From Romeriopsis sp046049545 (GTDB taxonomy: Bacteria > Cyanobacteriota > Cyanobacteriia > Leptolyngbyales > Leptolyngbyaceae), in NCBI GenBank assembly GCA_046049545.1, contig JBJORF010000021.1:1-64000 (forward strand): a stretch of 64,000 nucleotides of DNA. Direction: 5' to 3'. A program made the position numbers and the translations under genes. Below the pieces are notes generated by a model. The model was not told the DNA's origin, made no database searches, and was given only the letters and a program-made list of their open reading frames with translations. Shown here in pieces: positions 26,318-35,611 of the stretch (positions are counted from its first letter, which is position 1; each line of letters opens with the position of its first letter).

Positions 26318-27367
26318 ATGCCACCTATAACCTCGTCCGCTCCTCCTTCCCGATTGTCACGCTCCCGGCGATCGGACTTGGCCTCAATCCATCCATTTGG
26401 TTTATTCGGGCTGATTGGACTGCTGCTATTTTTCGTGATCGCGATCGCGCTATCCCAAGGGTCAGTGCGTCTCAGTGGTTTCGAGTTATGGCAGGCGCTG
26501 TTACGGCAGGGCGACCCAGTGAATCAGACGATTATTTGGGATTTGCGCGTTCCACGAATTTTGACGGGGTTATTGGTCGGCTCGGCTCTAGGAATGTCCG
26601 GCGCAATGCTCCAGGGAATGCTGCGCAATAGTTTAGCGGATGCTTCGATATTGGGCATTGCTTCGGGTGCCGGATTGCTGGCCATCTTATTAATCACAGT
26701 CTTGAAAGTTCCCAGTTTAGTCCCGATCGCGGCTTGGGGTGGGGCGTTGGTGACGGCGGGACTGGTCTATGCGCTTGGCTATCGCAGTGGCCGGATTGTG
26801 AATGAGCGGTTAATTCTCGGCGGTGTGGCGATTAGTTCCCTCGCGGGATCAGCCCAAACCGTGATGATCCTGTTTGCCGAAGAGGGACGGGTACAGACAG
26901 CGTTAAATTGGCTGATTGGCAGCTTGAATGGTCGCGGGTGGAATGAGATTAATCTAGTTGCGCCCTATGTGGCGATCGCGCTGATTGGGGGTTGTTTGCT
27001 CGGTAAAACCATTAATTTACTGAACCTCGGCAATGAAATGGCGGTGAGTCTGGGCGTTTCTCTCGTGCGATCGCGTTTATTAATTGGTGCCGCAGCGAGT
27101 TTATTAGCCGCCAGTGCGGTCAGTATGGCGGGATTAATTGGTTTTGTGGGTTTGATTGTGCCCCACGGCGTACGATTATTAGTCGGAAGTGATTATCGAT
27201 TGGTATTGCCAATGAGTGCCCTAGCGGGAGGAATCGTCTTGACCTTAGCGGATTTGCTTTGTCGGTTGGGCGCGATCGAATTGCCTGTGGGGGCAGTGAC
27301 GGCACTCCTGGGATCCCCCTTATTTATTTGGTTGCTGTATCGCCGACGGCAGGGGGCTTTGTCATAA
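26318..27367 (+). CDS. FecCD-family ABC permease
   Basis: 349 residues with about nine to ten membrane helices. Family landmarks include WDLRVPRILTGLLVGSALG, GAMLQGMLRNSLADASILGI and GFVGLIVPHGVRLLVGSDYR (cytoplasmic coupling loop). It is the transmembrane part of the importer. Its TAA stop overlaps the ATPase start by one base (TAATG). Confidence 0.95.
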   Translation: MPPITSSAPPSRLSRSRRSDLASIHPFGLFGLIGLLLFFVIAIALSQGSVRLSGFELWQALLRQGDPVNQTIIWDLRVPRILTGLLVGSALGMSGAMLQGMLRNSLADASILGIASGAGLLAILLITVLKVPSLVPIAAWGGALVTAGLVYALGYRSGRIVNERLILGGVAISSLAGSAQTVMILFAEEGRVQTALNWLIGSLNGRGWNEINLVAPYVAIALIGGCLLGKTINLLNLGNEMAVSLGVSLVRSRLLIGAAASLLAASAVSMAGLIGFVGLIVPHGVRLLVGSDYRLVLPMSALAGGIVLTLADLLCRLGAIELPVGAVTALLGSPLFIWLLYRRRQGALS

Positions 27368-28161
27368 TGGAGTTACCGATTTTAGCAGCGCAGCGGATTT
27401 CTGGTGGCTATGGGGCAGCACCGATCGTCAAAGATATTTTTCTCGATCTTCAGCATGGGGAATGGTTAAGCCTAGTCGGGGCTAATGGTTCTGGTAAATC
27501 GACTTTTCTACGTTTGCTCAGTCGAATTTTGACACCCACCCATGGCGCTGTTCTACTCGACGGACGTGCCATTCACCAACAGCCTGCCAAACAGGTCGCC
27601 CAACAACTGGCCCTGCTACCGCAACAGCAAACCGTTCCCGATGGGTTAACCGTTGAGCAATTAGTAGCCCTTGGGCGTACGCCGCATCAGGCTTGGTGGC
27701 AGTGGGAATTGAGCGAAACCGATCGGGCCAAAGTCAAAACCGCGATCGCGCAGACGCAACTGGAGAATTACTGCGATCGCCCGATCGAGGAACTTTCTGG
27801 CGGCGAACGACAACGAGCATTTTTAGCATTGGCATTAGCGCAGGAACCAAAGGTATTACTGCTAGATGAACCGACGACTTATTTGGATGTGCATTATCAG
27901 TTGGAACTTCTAGAATTATTGCGATCCTTAAATCAAACCCAAAACCTGACAATCATTACTGTTTTGCATGAATTGAATTTGGCTGTCCGCTACAGCGATC
28001 GCATGGCGCTTTTGAAAGAAGGCTACTTGAGCGCGATCGGCTCCGTTGCAGAAGTGATGACACCATCGCATTTAGCCGAAGTGTTTGGTATTGAGGCAGT
28101 GCTATTGGAAACGCCTGTAGGGTTGCAGATTTGCCCGATCGGAAAAGCTCGCGCAACATAG
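27367..28161 (+). CDS. iron-chelate/heme ABC transporter ATP-binding protein
   Basis: 264-residue FecE/HmuV-type ATPase. Walker A GANGSGKST is at 38-46, signature LSGGE at 143-147 and Walker B VLLLDEPT at 163-170, with the switch His in VLHELNLA. It is translationally coupled to the permease. It completes the receptor-SBP-permease-ATPase operon controlled from the Fur box at 23034. Confidence 0.95.
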   Translation: MELPILAAQRISGGYGAAPIVKDIFLDLQHGEWLSLVGANGSGKSTFLRLLSRILTPTHGAVLLDGRAIHQQPAKQVAQQLALLPQQQTVPDGLTVEQLVALGRTPHQAWWQWELSETDRAKVKTAIAQTQLENYCDRPIEELSGGERQRAFLALALAQEPKVLLLDEPTTYLDVHYQLELLELLRSLNQTQNLTIITVLHELNLAVRYSDRMALLKEGYLSAIGSVAEVMTPSHLAEVFGIEAVLLETPVGLQICPIGKARAT

Positions 28162-28570
28162 CACATCAGCCAGATTGCGTCAGATATGCGATCTGATGGA
28201 CGCATCAAGGTCGCCACAACCCATAAAGCGGCTTAATCCGAGCCTCACTGTCGCCAATCTTTTGCACGGTCGTCATCCCGCCCAAAACTGGGCCAAGACC
28301 ATTGGTGCCCATTTGAGAAGATTCAATGAGTTACGGATCGAATGTTGCTAACAGCTACAGCCATACCCAATCATATTCCGGCAAACCAAAACTGCGGCAT
28401 CGCCAACCTTAAAGTAATTTTAAGCATCGCTCAACTTGAAGGGTCGATAAGATATAAACAGTGCCAATTAGGCTCATTTACACTTTTCTACTTGAAGGAC
28501 TAGCTTAATTTGTGGGAGAGATGCTTTAATACGTCATAAAAGATTATTCTATCGCTCGCGCTAGACAGGC
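28162..28570. other. intergenic region, no gene seen
   Basis: A weak hairpin follows the ATPase (GCGTCAGAT at 28177-28185 against ATCTG...ACGC up to 28203) and could act as a terminator, though there is no T-run. The rest is unremarkable and holds the leader of the gene at 28571. Confidence 0.4.
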
Positions 28571-29806
28571 ATGTTTCTCTACCAAGATCCAACAAGCACC
28601 AACTTTCTGCAAACCCAAGGGGCGCTGGACACCTATCGGGGTCGGCTACATGCGCAGTACGAAACAGCCTCGAAACTGCCGGGTACAAAATTTCTGCCGA
28701 TTCGAGCATTTAGTCAGCTGCCCCCAGTCACAGGGGTCGATCGGTTAATTACCTTTGCGCCCGGTGCGAGTTTCAGCAATGCAACTGTGCCCTGGAACGC
28801 GTTTCCCCGTCGGAATCAAGCAGTTAGCAATACCCAAGTAGATACCAATCGTCCCGCGCAAGAGGAGTATGTCGAGTGGGCGGTGCAATCCAATGCAGGA
28901 AAGTTGAGTAATATCACCTTCACCACCGAATTTGCCGCTTATTTCCAAACCCTCGCTGACCATAGTTTTGAAGCATTGGTTGCGGGGATTAAACAAGTGA
29001 TCCCGAATGCCAATCCGACGGTGACGGAGCTATTTGGGACAGCGCAAAAGCCTGCCCCCCTGCTGGTGGATGGCATTGTGGGGCCAACGACTTGGAGTTT
29101 ATTGGAGCGGATTCTCGATCGGCCACCCGCGAACGCGCCAATTCTGCGACGCGGCAGCCAAGGCGAAGCGGTGAAGTGGCTGCAAACGCGCTTGACTTGG
29201 CTCAATCTCTTTGATGGCAAATTGACCGGACTCTTTGATCAAACGACGGAAAACGCGGTGAAAGCGGCCCAGAAGCGCTTTATGGGAGCAGGTGAATTAT
29301 TCCGGCAGAATTTGCCAAATAATCCCTGGAATAATGGACAGAAGGGCATTCTCTGTATGGCCAATTTTGATAATACGTTGCCGCTGTTATTCGGCCTATT
29401 GTCACACTGCGCGGTGCCGCGCCGGGATGTATCGCCGCAGGAAGTATGTCGGCTGGTGGGCGGGACAAATTGCGTACCGGGTCGCAGTTCGGATCCGAAT
29501 GTTTGTATGGCGGTGCAAACCGAAGCCTTAAAAAATAATGTCTTTAGCCCCGTTGATCCCGTGGGGATTCAAATTCTCAAATTGCAGGGAATCTGGCGGA
29601 TTAATAATACGCAAATTGATATTAACGATCCCCAGAAAAACCAAGGGGCTTGGCAGGTGACCAGGGGCGATCGCCGGGGTGTGCTGAAAAACTTGCCGGG
29701 ATTGACGCTGGACGGTTTACCCATTACCTCTGGCGGACAGGTGGCCCGCAAATTACAAGTGGGCCTGAAAGTGATGATTGCGGCTGAGCAGGATTTAAAG
29801 CGCTAA
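28571..29806 (+). CDS. protein of unknown function with inserted peptidoglycan-binding domain
   Basis: 411 residues without an obvious signal peptide. Residues 160-238 contain a peptidoglycan-binding-1 type module (VDGIVGPTTWSLLERIL and LRRGSQGEAVKWLQTRL...TENAVKAAQKRF). Around it is a family I recall only as uncharacterised: EEYVEWAV (98-105), NITFTTE (114-120), NNPWNN (250-255), RSSDPNV (305-311) and DPVGIQI (329-335), with five Cys between 262 and 312. The wall-binding module thus seems inserted into that core. It is 61 bp upstream of the CxxCH protein and probably co-transcribed with it. Confidence 0.85.
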   Translation: MFLYQDPTSTNFLQTQGALDTYRGRLHAQYETASKLPGTKFLPIRAFSQLPPVTGVDRLITFAPGASFSNATVPWNAFPRRNQAVSNTQVDTNRPAQEEYVEWAVQSNAGKLSNITFTTEFAAYFQTLADHSFEALVAGIKQVIPNANPTVTELFGTAQKPAPLLVDGIVGPTTWSLLERILDRPPANAPILRRGSQGEAVKWLQTRLTWLNLFDGKLTGLFDQTTENAVKAAQKRFMGAGELFRQNLPNNPWNNGQKGILCMANFDNTLPLLFGLLSHCAVPRRDVSPQEVCRLVGGTNCVPGRSSDPNVCMAVQTEALKNNVFSPVDPVGIQILKLQGIWRINNTQIDINDPQKNQGAWQVTRGDRRGVLKNLPGLTLDGLPITSGGQVARKLQVGLKVMIAAEQDLKR

Positions 29807-29867
29807 CTCAGTTGCGGAATTGCATAGTGCTGATACGACCAACACAACACTGTTAGAGACATCTATC

Positions 29868-31766
29868 ATGCTGAAACCGATGCTTCGTCGTTTGCAAAGT
29901 CTGGTGACATTTGCTTTGAAATTAGGCTTGAGTTTAGGATTAATCTGGCTACAGCAACCGATCGTGGCGATTGCCCAAACGCCACCAAAACCCGCTTTAT
30001 TACAACAAGCCACGGATAACAGTGCGCCACAGCCGATGACCGAAGCGGAATTGGCGAAGTTGAAAGATCCCATGTTTCAGTTGGTGCTGAAAAATAATGC
30101 CGATGTCAAAACGCTGTCCGCCGTCAATCAATTGCTGAAACCAACGAAACAAAGTGTTTTCGTGGTGGACGAGCAGATTGCCGATGGTGCTCCGAAAGTC
30201 GGGAATAACCTGGCCAATCGCCGGGCGATCGTCACGCTTGAAGGCACGACCAATGGCCAAACCCTCGATCAGAATGTGCTGTTTTCGGTTTCGTTTGATT
30301 CTGAGAAATTCCCCACAGCAAACTTCATTGAAGTCATGGGCTGGGACGAAAGTAGTGGCAGTTTTAACTATTACAAATTCAATCAAACCAAGGGTGAAAC
30401 TGCCCCCACCTGGAAGTTTCGCGGCAATTCCAAAGATGCCGACATCCTTTCGACAACTGCCCGCCAAGCCACCTGCATGCAATGCCATATTAATGGTGGC
30501 CCGGTGATGAAGGAATTGGTGTTGCCTTGGAATAATTGGGATTCCTTTAGCGATAAGATTAGCTATCTTTCCCCCGGTGGGAAAAGCTGGCCGATCGCCA
30601 ATGCCGCCAACAGCCCCTTAAAAAATCTGGAAGGGGCGGAAACTCTGGAAACGGGTGTGATCATGCCAGGGATAACGCGATTCAATACGCGCCGGATTAA
30701 TCAACTCAAAAGTACTGATGGCAAGATGGTTACTGACGCTAGACGGTTATTGAAACCGTTATTCATCACAACGGAAGCGAATTTGATCAGCAGTACGGCG
30801 TTGTCATCACTGCACCCCTTGGCAAAACGGTCATCTCTGAGCGAATTTGACATTCCGCCAACTTTCTTTGTTAACCAATCACTGCTCGATCGATTAAGCA
30901 TCACGGTACCATTCTTTGAATTTAATGGCATTAGTGGTAAAGACTACGAGCAGCTCGTGCGACAGACGAAAACCACATTAAATGGGCAACAGCCTGGAGA
31001 TAACAATTTTGCTTGGTTTGTGCCGGAGGCCGGGTTCATTGATAGTGATTTTGTGAGTCAATTGCTGGATCAGGAAATTGTTCCCCCAGCGTTTGTCGCT
31101 GCTGCCGTCGCGATCGATCTCGAAAATCCTGTCTTCTCCGCTAGCCGCGCCAAATTATGGAGCGACAAAATCCTCCCAGCCCAATTCAAAGCGGGTGCCA
31201 ATGGGGATTTAATTCCGCAGGTGGTGAAGAATTTAGAGGCGCTGAATCCTGCTGCCGGAACCCCAGAAGCCCTATTTTTGCAGCGGTTAAAGAGTCCAAC
31301 GACCGCCGTTGCCAGTCTCAAAACCCAAGTCGATCAGTACGTCAATCGTGAACGCACCCGCCTCGGGATCAATGCGAAACCCAAAGACCGATCGCAGGAA
31401 TTAATTCGGCTGTACAAGCTCATGCTGCAACGGCGGGAGGCGATGCTGAAGGATGCGAATCTGAAGAGCTTGGATGAGACGGGAGGCAAGTTGCTATTTG
31501 CCCGTGGCGATGTCGCCGCAACGGTTTCGCGCTTACCTTCGACGATTAAAACCAGTCCGACCTTGCGGTTGGGGGCGAAGGGGAAAGATGTGATTGCACT
31601 TCAGGAACTCTTGCGCGATTTTGGGGCATTTAGCGGGTCGATCGATGGGGATTTTGGCCCGATGACGGAGAAGGCAGTGATGGCGGCGCAGACGAAGCTG
31701 AAGCTGACGGCGGATGGGGTGGTTGGGGTGCAGACCTGGACGGCATTGCAGGTGAATGGGGTCTAG
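29868..31766 (+). CDS. exported mono-heme c-type protein with C-terminal peptidoglycan-binding domain
   Basis: 632 residues from ATG 29868. A signal peptide (to about residue 37, ending AIAQ) is followed by one covalent-heme motif, CMQCH (C203, C206, H207). Other conserved-looking parts are NFIEVMGWDESSGSFNYYKF, WFVPEAGFIDSDFVSQLLD and LENPVFSASRAKLW. A peptidoglycan-binding module lies at about 565-632 (LRLGAKGKDVIALQELL, IDGDFGPMTEKAVMAAQ, DGVVGVQTW). Its location would be periplasm, bound to the wall. No known oxidase or peroxidase active site was recognised; electron transfer is an inference from the heme motif. Confidence 0.85.
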   Translation: MLKPMLRRLQSLVTFALKLGLSLGLIWLQQPIVAIAQTPPKPALLQQATDNSAPQPMTEAELAKLKDPMFQLVLKNNADVKTLSAVNQLLKPTKQSVFVVDEQIADGAPKVGNNLANRRAIVTLEGTTNGQTLDQNVLFSVSFDSEKFPTANFIEVMGWDESSGSFNYYKFNQTKGETAPTWKFRGNSKDADILSTTARQATCMQCHINGGPVMKELVLPWNNWDSFSDKISYLSPGGKSWPIANAANSPLKNLEGAETLETGVIMPGITRFNTRRINQLKSTDGKMVTDARRLLKPLFITTEANLISSTALSSLHPLAKRSSLSEFDIPPTFFVNQSLLDRLSITVPFFEFNGISGKDYEQLVRQTKTTLNGQQPGDNNFAWFVPEAGFIDSDFVSQLLDQEIVPPAFVAAAVAIDLENPVFSASRAKLWSDKILPAQFKAGANGDLIPQVVKNLEALNPAAGTPEALFLQRLKSPTTAVASLKTQVDQYVNRERTRLGINAKPKDRSQELIRLYKLMLQRREAMLKDANLKSLDETGGKLLFARGDVAATVSRLPSTIKTSPTLRLGAKGKDVIALQELLRDFGAFSGSIDGDFGPMTEKAVMAAQTKLKLTADGVVGVQTWTALQVNGV

Positions 31767-31863
31767 GTGGGCAGAAAAGTTGCCGATTGCTGCACAGCTG
31801 TGAGATAATTGATCTCCGTGTCTTATATAGATTCGACCCGCCCAACAGCTAGGAAATAAACTC

Positions 31864-32058
31864 ATGGCTAAGAACAAAGGCGTACGGATTGTCATCACGC
31901 TGGAATGTACCGAGTGCCGCACGAATCCCGATAAGCGGACGAATGGCGTATCTCGCTACTCCACGATGAAAAACCGTCGTAACACCACTGCCCGGATGGA
32001 ACTGAAAAAGTTCTGCCCCCATTGCAACAAGCACACAGTGCATAAAGAGATCAAATAA
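31864..32058 (+). CDS. rpmG: 50S ribosomal protein L33
   Basis: 64 residues, MAKNKGVRIVITLECTECRT..., of the zinc-binding form with two CxxC pairs (CTEC and CPHC). It is normal length. It precedes rpsR by 127 bp, the usual cyanobacterial pairing. Confidence 0.98.
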   Translation: MAKNKGVRIVITLECTECRTNPDKRTNGVSRYSTMKNRRNTTARMELKKFCPHCNKHTVHKEIK

Positions 32059-32185
32059 GTCGCGCGATCGTGCCTTAGATTGATTGATTTTGGCTGACTT
32101 GTAACTTGTAGTTTCTGGCTTGCCCACGAAACTCGGAGCGGGGAAACTCTCCCCATTCTGTCCAAACTACTGAGAAGTAAACAAC

Positions 32186-32401
32186 ATGCCTTATTTTCGC
32201 CGTCGAATTTCCCCGATTAAACCGGGCGACCCGATCGACTACAAAGATGTCGATCTGCTCCGTAAGTTCATCACTGAGCGCGGTAAGATTTTGCCCCGCC
32301 GGATTACGGGTTTGACTTCCAAGCAACAGCGGGATTTGACGCTTGCGATCAAGCGGGCCCGGATTTTGGCGTTGCTGCCGTTTATTAACCAGGAAGGTTA
32401 A
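32186..32401 (+). CDS. rpsR: 30S ribosomal protein S18
   Basis: 71 residues, MPYFRRRISPIKPGD..., with the conserved DLLRKFITERGKILPRRITG core and RARILALLPF end. It is part of the small-subunit platform. It is downstream of rpmG and followed by a terminator hairpin. Confidence 0.98.
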   Translation: MPYFRRRISPIKPGDPIDYKDVDLLRKFITERGKILPRRITGLTSKQQRDLTLAIKRARILALLPFINQEG

Positions 32402-32459
32402 TCGGCGGAACTGAGGGTTCAGAAGCCTCGGTTTCGACTGAAGTTTTGTTTGATCAGCG

Positions 32460-32502
32460 ATCGGCGGGTGGAGACTGAGAACTCTGCCCGCCGATTTGCT
32501 TG
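32460..32502 (+). terminator. terminator after rpsR
   Basis: ATCGGCGGG (32460-32468) and CCCGCCGAT (32487-32495) form a perfect 9-bp stem, followed by a moderately T-rich stretch. It lies 59 bp after rpsR. The rest of 32402-32652 holds no gene. Confidence 0.6.
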
Positions 32503-32652
32503 GTTTGTCCGCGATTCCGAAAAAAACATGATCCTCAACTCGAAGTCGTTCCGACTTGTGTTATCATAGGCCACAGCATCAAGCCCCCACATTTAGCCCC
32601 AGTGGTTGAATCGACGAGCTTGGGCTGATCAAAGTATGCAGAGGATTTAACA

Positions 32653-33225
32653 ATGGCTGTAATCGAACGTGTGCCGAACGTGGTATTCAAAACCCGAGTA
32701 CGGGATGAAGCCGTTGCTGGGCCGAACCCTTACCGCTGGCAAGACCTGACGACCGATGACATCTTCAAAGGGAAGAAAGTCGTACTCTTCTCGCTGCCGG
32801 GCGCTTTCACCCCGACTTGCTCCTCCAACCACCTGCCACGCTACGAAGAACTGTATGAAGAGTTCAAAGCACAGGGTGTGGACACGATTATCTGTTTATC
32901 AGTGAACGACGCATTTGTGATGTTCAAGTGGGGTAAGGAAATCGGCGCGAACAAGGTGTTCTTGTTGCCTGATGGTAGCGGCGAATTCACCCGCAAAATG
33001 GGGATGTTGGTGGATAAGTCCAACCTCGGCTTTGGGATGCGTTCTTGGCGTTATTCGATGTTGGTGAACGATTGCAAGATCGAGAAGCTGTTTGCGGAGC
33101 CGGACTTCGGCGATAACTGCCCGACTGACCCGTTTGAAGTGTCCGACGCAGACACAATGCTGGCTTACCTGAAGGGCTCGACTCCGGCGGGTGTTTCGGC
33201 TCCGCGTTTGGAATTTGTGGGCTAG
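32653..33225 (+). CDS. type II (Prx5-like) peroxiredoxin
   Basis: 190-residue thiol peroxidase. The peroxidatic Cys56 sits in SLPGAFTPTCSSNHLP with the conserved Thr53. It has no fused glutaredoxin domain, so it relies on an external reductant. The thioredoxin-reductase-like flavoprotein starts 119 bp downstream in the same direction, an attractive partner. An AGAGG-type ribosome site precedes the ATG. Confidence 0.93.
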   Translation: MAVIERVPNVVFKTRVRDEAVAGPNPYRWQDLTTDDIFKGKKVVLFSLPGAFTPTCSSNHLPRYEELYEEFKAQGVDTIICLSVNDAFVMFKWGKEIGANKVFLLPDGSGEFTRKMGMLVDKSNLGFGMRSWRYSMLVNDCKIEKLFAEPDFGDNCPTDPFEVSDADTMLAYLKGSTPAGVSAPRLEFVG

Positions 33226-33344
33226 TGATTGACGCGCATTTGCGTGTGTGATTGGTCGATCGGAGGGTAATAGCAATGATGTTATTACTCCCGATCGCGT
33301 TAAAATCTTGGCTAATTTGTATTGCTTTTAGCATTGTCCTCACC

Positions 33345-34337
33345 ATGAAACTTTCAAGCAAAAATCTCGACCAACGGCTTGATACGGTCTACGACGCGAT
33401 CGTGGTGGGTGGGGGAATGGGTGGTTTATCTGCCGCAATTTATTTGGCGCGTTACGGCCTGACTTGTTTGGTGGTGGAAAAGGGGCGGGGTCGATCGTTC
33501 TGGATGCAGGATTTGCGGAATTATGTCGGTTTGGATCCCGATACACCGGGCCGTGACATTATTCAGCATGCGACGAAGCAAGCGATCGATTGGGGCGCGG
33601 ATTTTCTGCGGGGCTTTGTGGAAGAAGTGACTGAAGCCGGGGACGAAACCTTTGCAGTAAAAGTGAAGGTCGGCAAAAGCGATGCAGCGGGCGTGACCTT
33701 TAAAGCGAAAAATATCATTGCGGCTTCCGGCGTGATCGACGTATTGCCGGAATTGGAAAATATGCAGAACGTATTTGACTATGCGGGCTATACGCTGCAC
33801 GTCTGCATGATTTGTGATGGCTTTGATATGTGGGATCAAAAGGCCGTGTTGTTGGCGAAAACCGAAGGCCAGATTAACGCAGCATTTGTACTGAACTGGT
33901 TTACACCCTATATTTCGGTGCTCACCAATGGCCTGAAAGTCGGCGATGAGATGCGCCAGAAACTCGCGGAACATGGCTATCCGCTCTACGAACAACCGAT
34001 CGCCGAGTTCCTGGGCGAAAATCATAAAATGAGCGGTGTGCGGTTGGCTGATGGCACGATCGTTGAGGCGACGACGGGGCTGGTGAATATGGGGTCGATT
34101 TACCACAGCCAGTATCTCAAGGGGATTGAGGGATTGGAGTATGACGGTGGGAATTTAATCACCAACAATATGTGTCAGACCAGTCATCCGCGCATCTTTG
34201 CGTTGGGGGATCTGAAGCAGGGGTTAAATCAGGTTTCTGTGGCCGTTGCGGATGGGACTTTGGCCGCAACGCAGATTTGGCGCAATACCCGTCGGGCGGC
34301 GCCGCCGCGTAAATGGGTGGAGCATGTCAAGGGCTAG
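33345..34337 (+). CDS. thioredoxin-reductase-like flavoprotein lacking the NADPH motif (DDOR/Slr0600-like)
   Basis: 330 residues. The FAD-binding GGGMGG (22-27) and the redox-active CMICDG (C154, C157) follow the bacterial thioredoxin reductase plan, and IFALGDL near the end is the second FAD motif. After the CxxC, the GxGxxA motif expected for NADPH is missing; the chain reads KAVLLAKTEGQINAA instead. This matches the pyridine-nucleotide-independent cyanobacterial enzymes that I recall as DDOR (Slr0600). The ATG at 33345 is preferred over in-frame starts at 33252-33279, which add a non-homologous hydrophobic stretch. It overlaps the convergent TPR gene by 4 bp. Confidence 0.85.
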   Translation: MKLSSKNLDQRLDTVYDAIVVGGGMGGLSAAIYLARYGLTCLVVEKGRGRSFWMQDLRNYVGLDPDTPGRDIIQHATKQAIDWGADFLRGFVEEVTEAGDETFAVKVKVGKSDAAGVTFKAKNIIAASGVIDVLPELENMQNVFDYAGYTLHVCMICDGFDMWDQKAVLLAKTEGQINAAFVLNWFTPYISVLTNGLKVGDEMRQKLAEHGYPLYEQPIAEFLGENHKMSGVRLADGTIVEATTGLVNMGSIYHSQYLKGIEGLEYDGGNLITNNMCQTSHPRIFALGDLKQGLNQVSVAVADGTLAATQIWRNTRRAAPPRKWVEHVKG

Positions 34338-35491
34338 GGTTGCTTGGTCAGTGCTAATTGCTGCAACAATGCTTCGGCATCTTGATCGCGCCCCTGCTGC
34401 CGTAGTAATGCCGCTAGTTCTTGATACATCGGTGTCACCATCGATCGATAACTGATTTTTTCAGGATTAGCTAAATCGCGATCGCGCAATACCCGTGATG
34501 TTTCCCCGATCGCTTCATAGTAGGCAGCGATCGCTTGTTCAATTTGGCCTTGCTGGGCCAGTAATCGACCTTGATTTTGCCGGACAATGCGTTGGCAACT
34601 GAAATTCCCTGTCGGCACAAATGCCTGAAGTGCATAGCCGTAGTAGGTTAGAGCCTCTTCCGAGCGACCATAACGTTCATAAACCAACGCTAAATTATTC
34701 AGAAATGCGCCATAATTGGCCCGATCGCGTTGATCGGGTGGAACAAATTCGGCTTGATTCAAGCCAAAATTAGTCGCATCGCCCTCAGTCGCAAATTTCA
34801 AATTCGCTTGGTTCCAGTGCAACCACTGGGCAAATACAGTTTGTTTTTGCGGATCTTGGGTAGCAATCTGAATCCCTCGCGCGTAAGCAGCTTGAGCCTT
34901 CGGTAAGTTATTGGTTGCCGCGTAGGCAATGCCCAAATTATTTAAGGTAAGTGCTTCGAGTGGAGGGAACTTCATGGTGCGTCGCAGTTTGAGCGCTTGT
35001 TCAAACCCGGCGATCGCTGAATCATATTGCCCTAATTCTAATTCCGTATAAGCGCGACCCGCCAGCGAGGCGGCTTCGAGTCCGACCGATTGGCGTGATG
35101 TTGGCGATTGGCTCGATCGACTGATGGCGATCGACTCATTGTAGGCTTTTAAGGCTTGACCATATAGCCCCAAATCCCGGTACACATTGCCGAGAACATT
35201 CAGCGTATTGCCCACTTGGTCGAGGTCTTTGGCCCTTCTGGCATTGGTGATTTGCGTTTGGAGTTCGGCGATTTCCTGAACGTCCGTGCGACCGGCCGAG
35301 AAGCGTAAAGGACATTGACGATGGTTGAGTGTTGTGGCGCTGATGGGCGCAGCATCGTCAATCCAAGTGATCTCAAACCGCTCCTGAGTTACTTCGAGCG
35401 GCTCCTGGGCGATCGCCGGAATTGGGACTGTTCCGCCGATCGCCAGCAGGGTCACAGCCGTTAAACATTGGGGTCGCAGATTCCAGGGCAT
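34334..35491 (-). CDS. exported TPR-repeat protein
   Basis: 385 residues with a signal peptide (MPWNLRPQCLTAVTLLAIGG... cut after AIAQ). Several TPR units follow, for example around 85-125 (AKDLDQVGNTLNVLGNVYRD), 160-200 (DSAIAGFEQALKLRR) and 265-300 (RSEEALTYYGYALQAF). TPR proteins are protein-interaction scaffolds. No further domain is visible. Partners and role are unknown. Confidence 0.85.
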   Translation of the reverse strand: MPWNLRPQCLTAVTLLAIGGTVPIPAIAQEPLEVTQERFEITWIDDAAPISATTLNHRQCPLRFSAGRTDVQEIAELQTQITNARRAKDLDQVGNTLNVLGNVYRDLGLYGQALKAYNESIAISRSSQSPTSRQSVGLEAASLAGRAYTELELGQYDSAIAGFEQALKLRRTMKFPPLEALTLNNLGIAYAATNNLPKAQAAYARGIQIATQDPQKQTVFAQWLHWNQANLKFATEGDATNFGLNQAEFVPPDQRDRANYGAFLNNLALVYERYGRSEEALTYYGYALQAFVPTGNFSCQRIVRQNQGRLLAQQGQIEQAIAAYYEAIGETSRVLRDRDLANPEKISYRSMVTPMYQELAALLRQQGRDQDAEALLQQLALTKQP

Positions 35492-35611
35492 TGTTCAAAT
35501 ATCCACATGATTCTGCTTCAATCCTAGGCGAATCGCCCAAGGACTGTCCAATTATGTTACGGCAACGATCAAAGTGGCGACGCTTAGCGGACAGCGCTTA
35601 CCGAACAACGC

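Noticed and set aside
33252..33344. N-terminal extension of the thioredoxin-reductase-like protein
   Set aside because: It would add a hydrophobic stretch not found in this soluble family; the ATG at 33345 gives a normal start.
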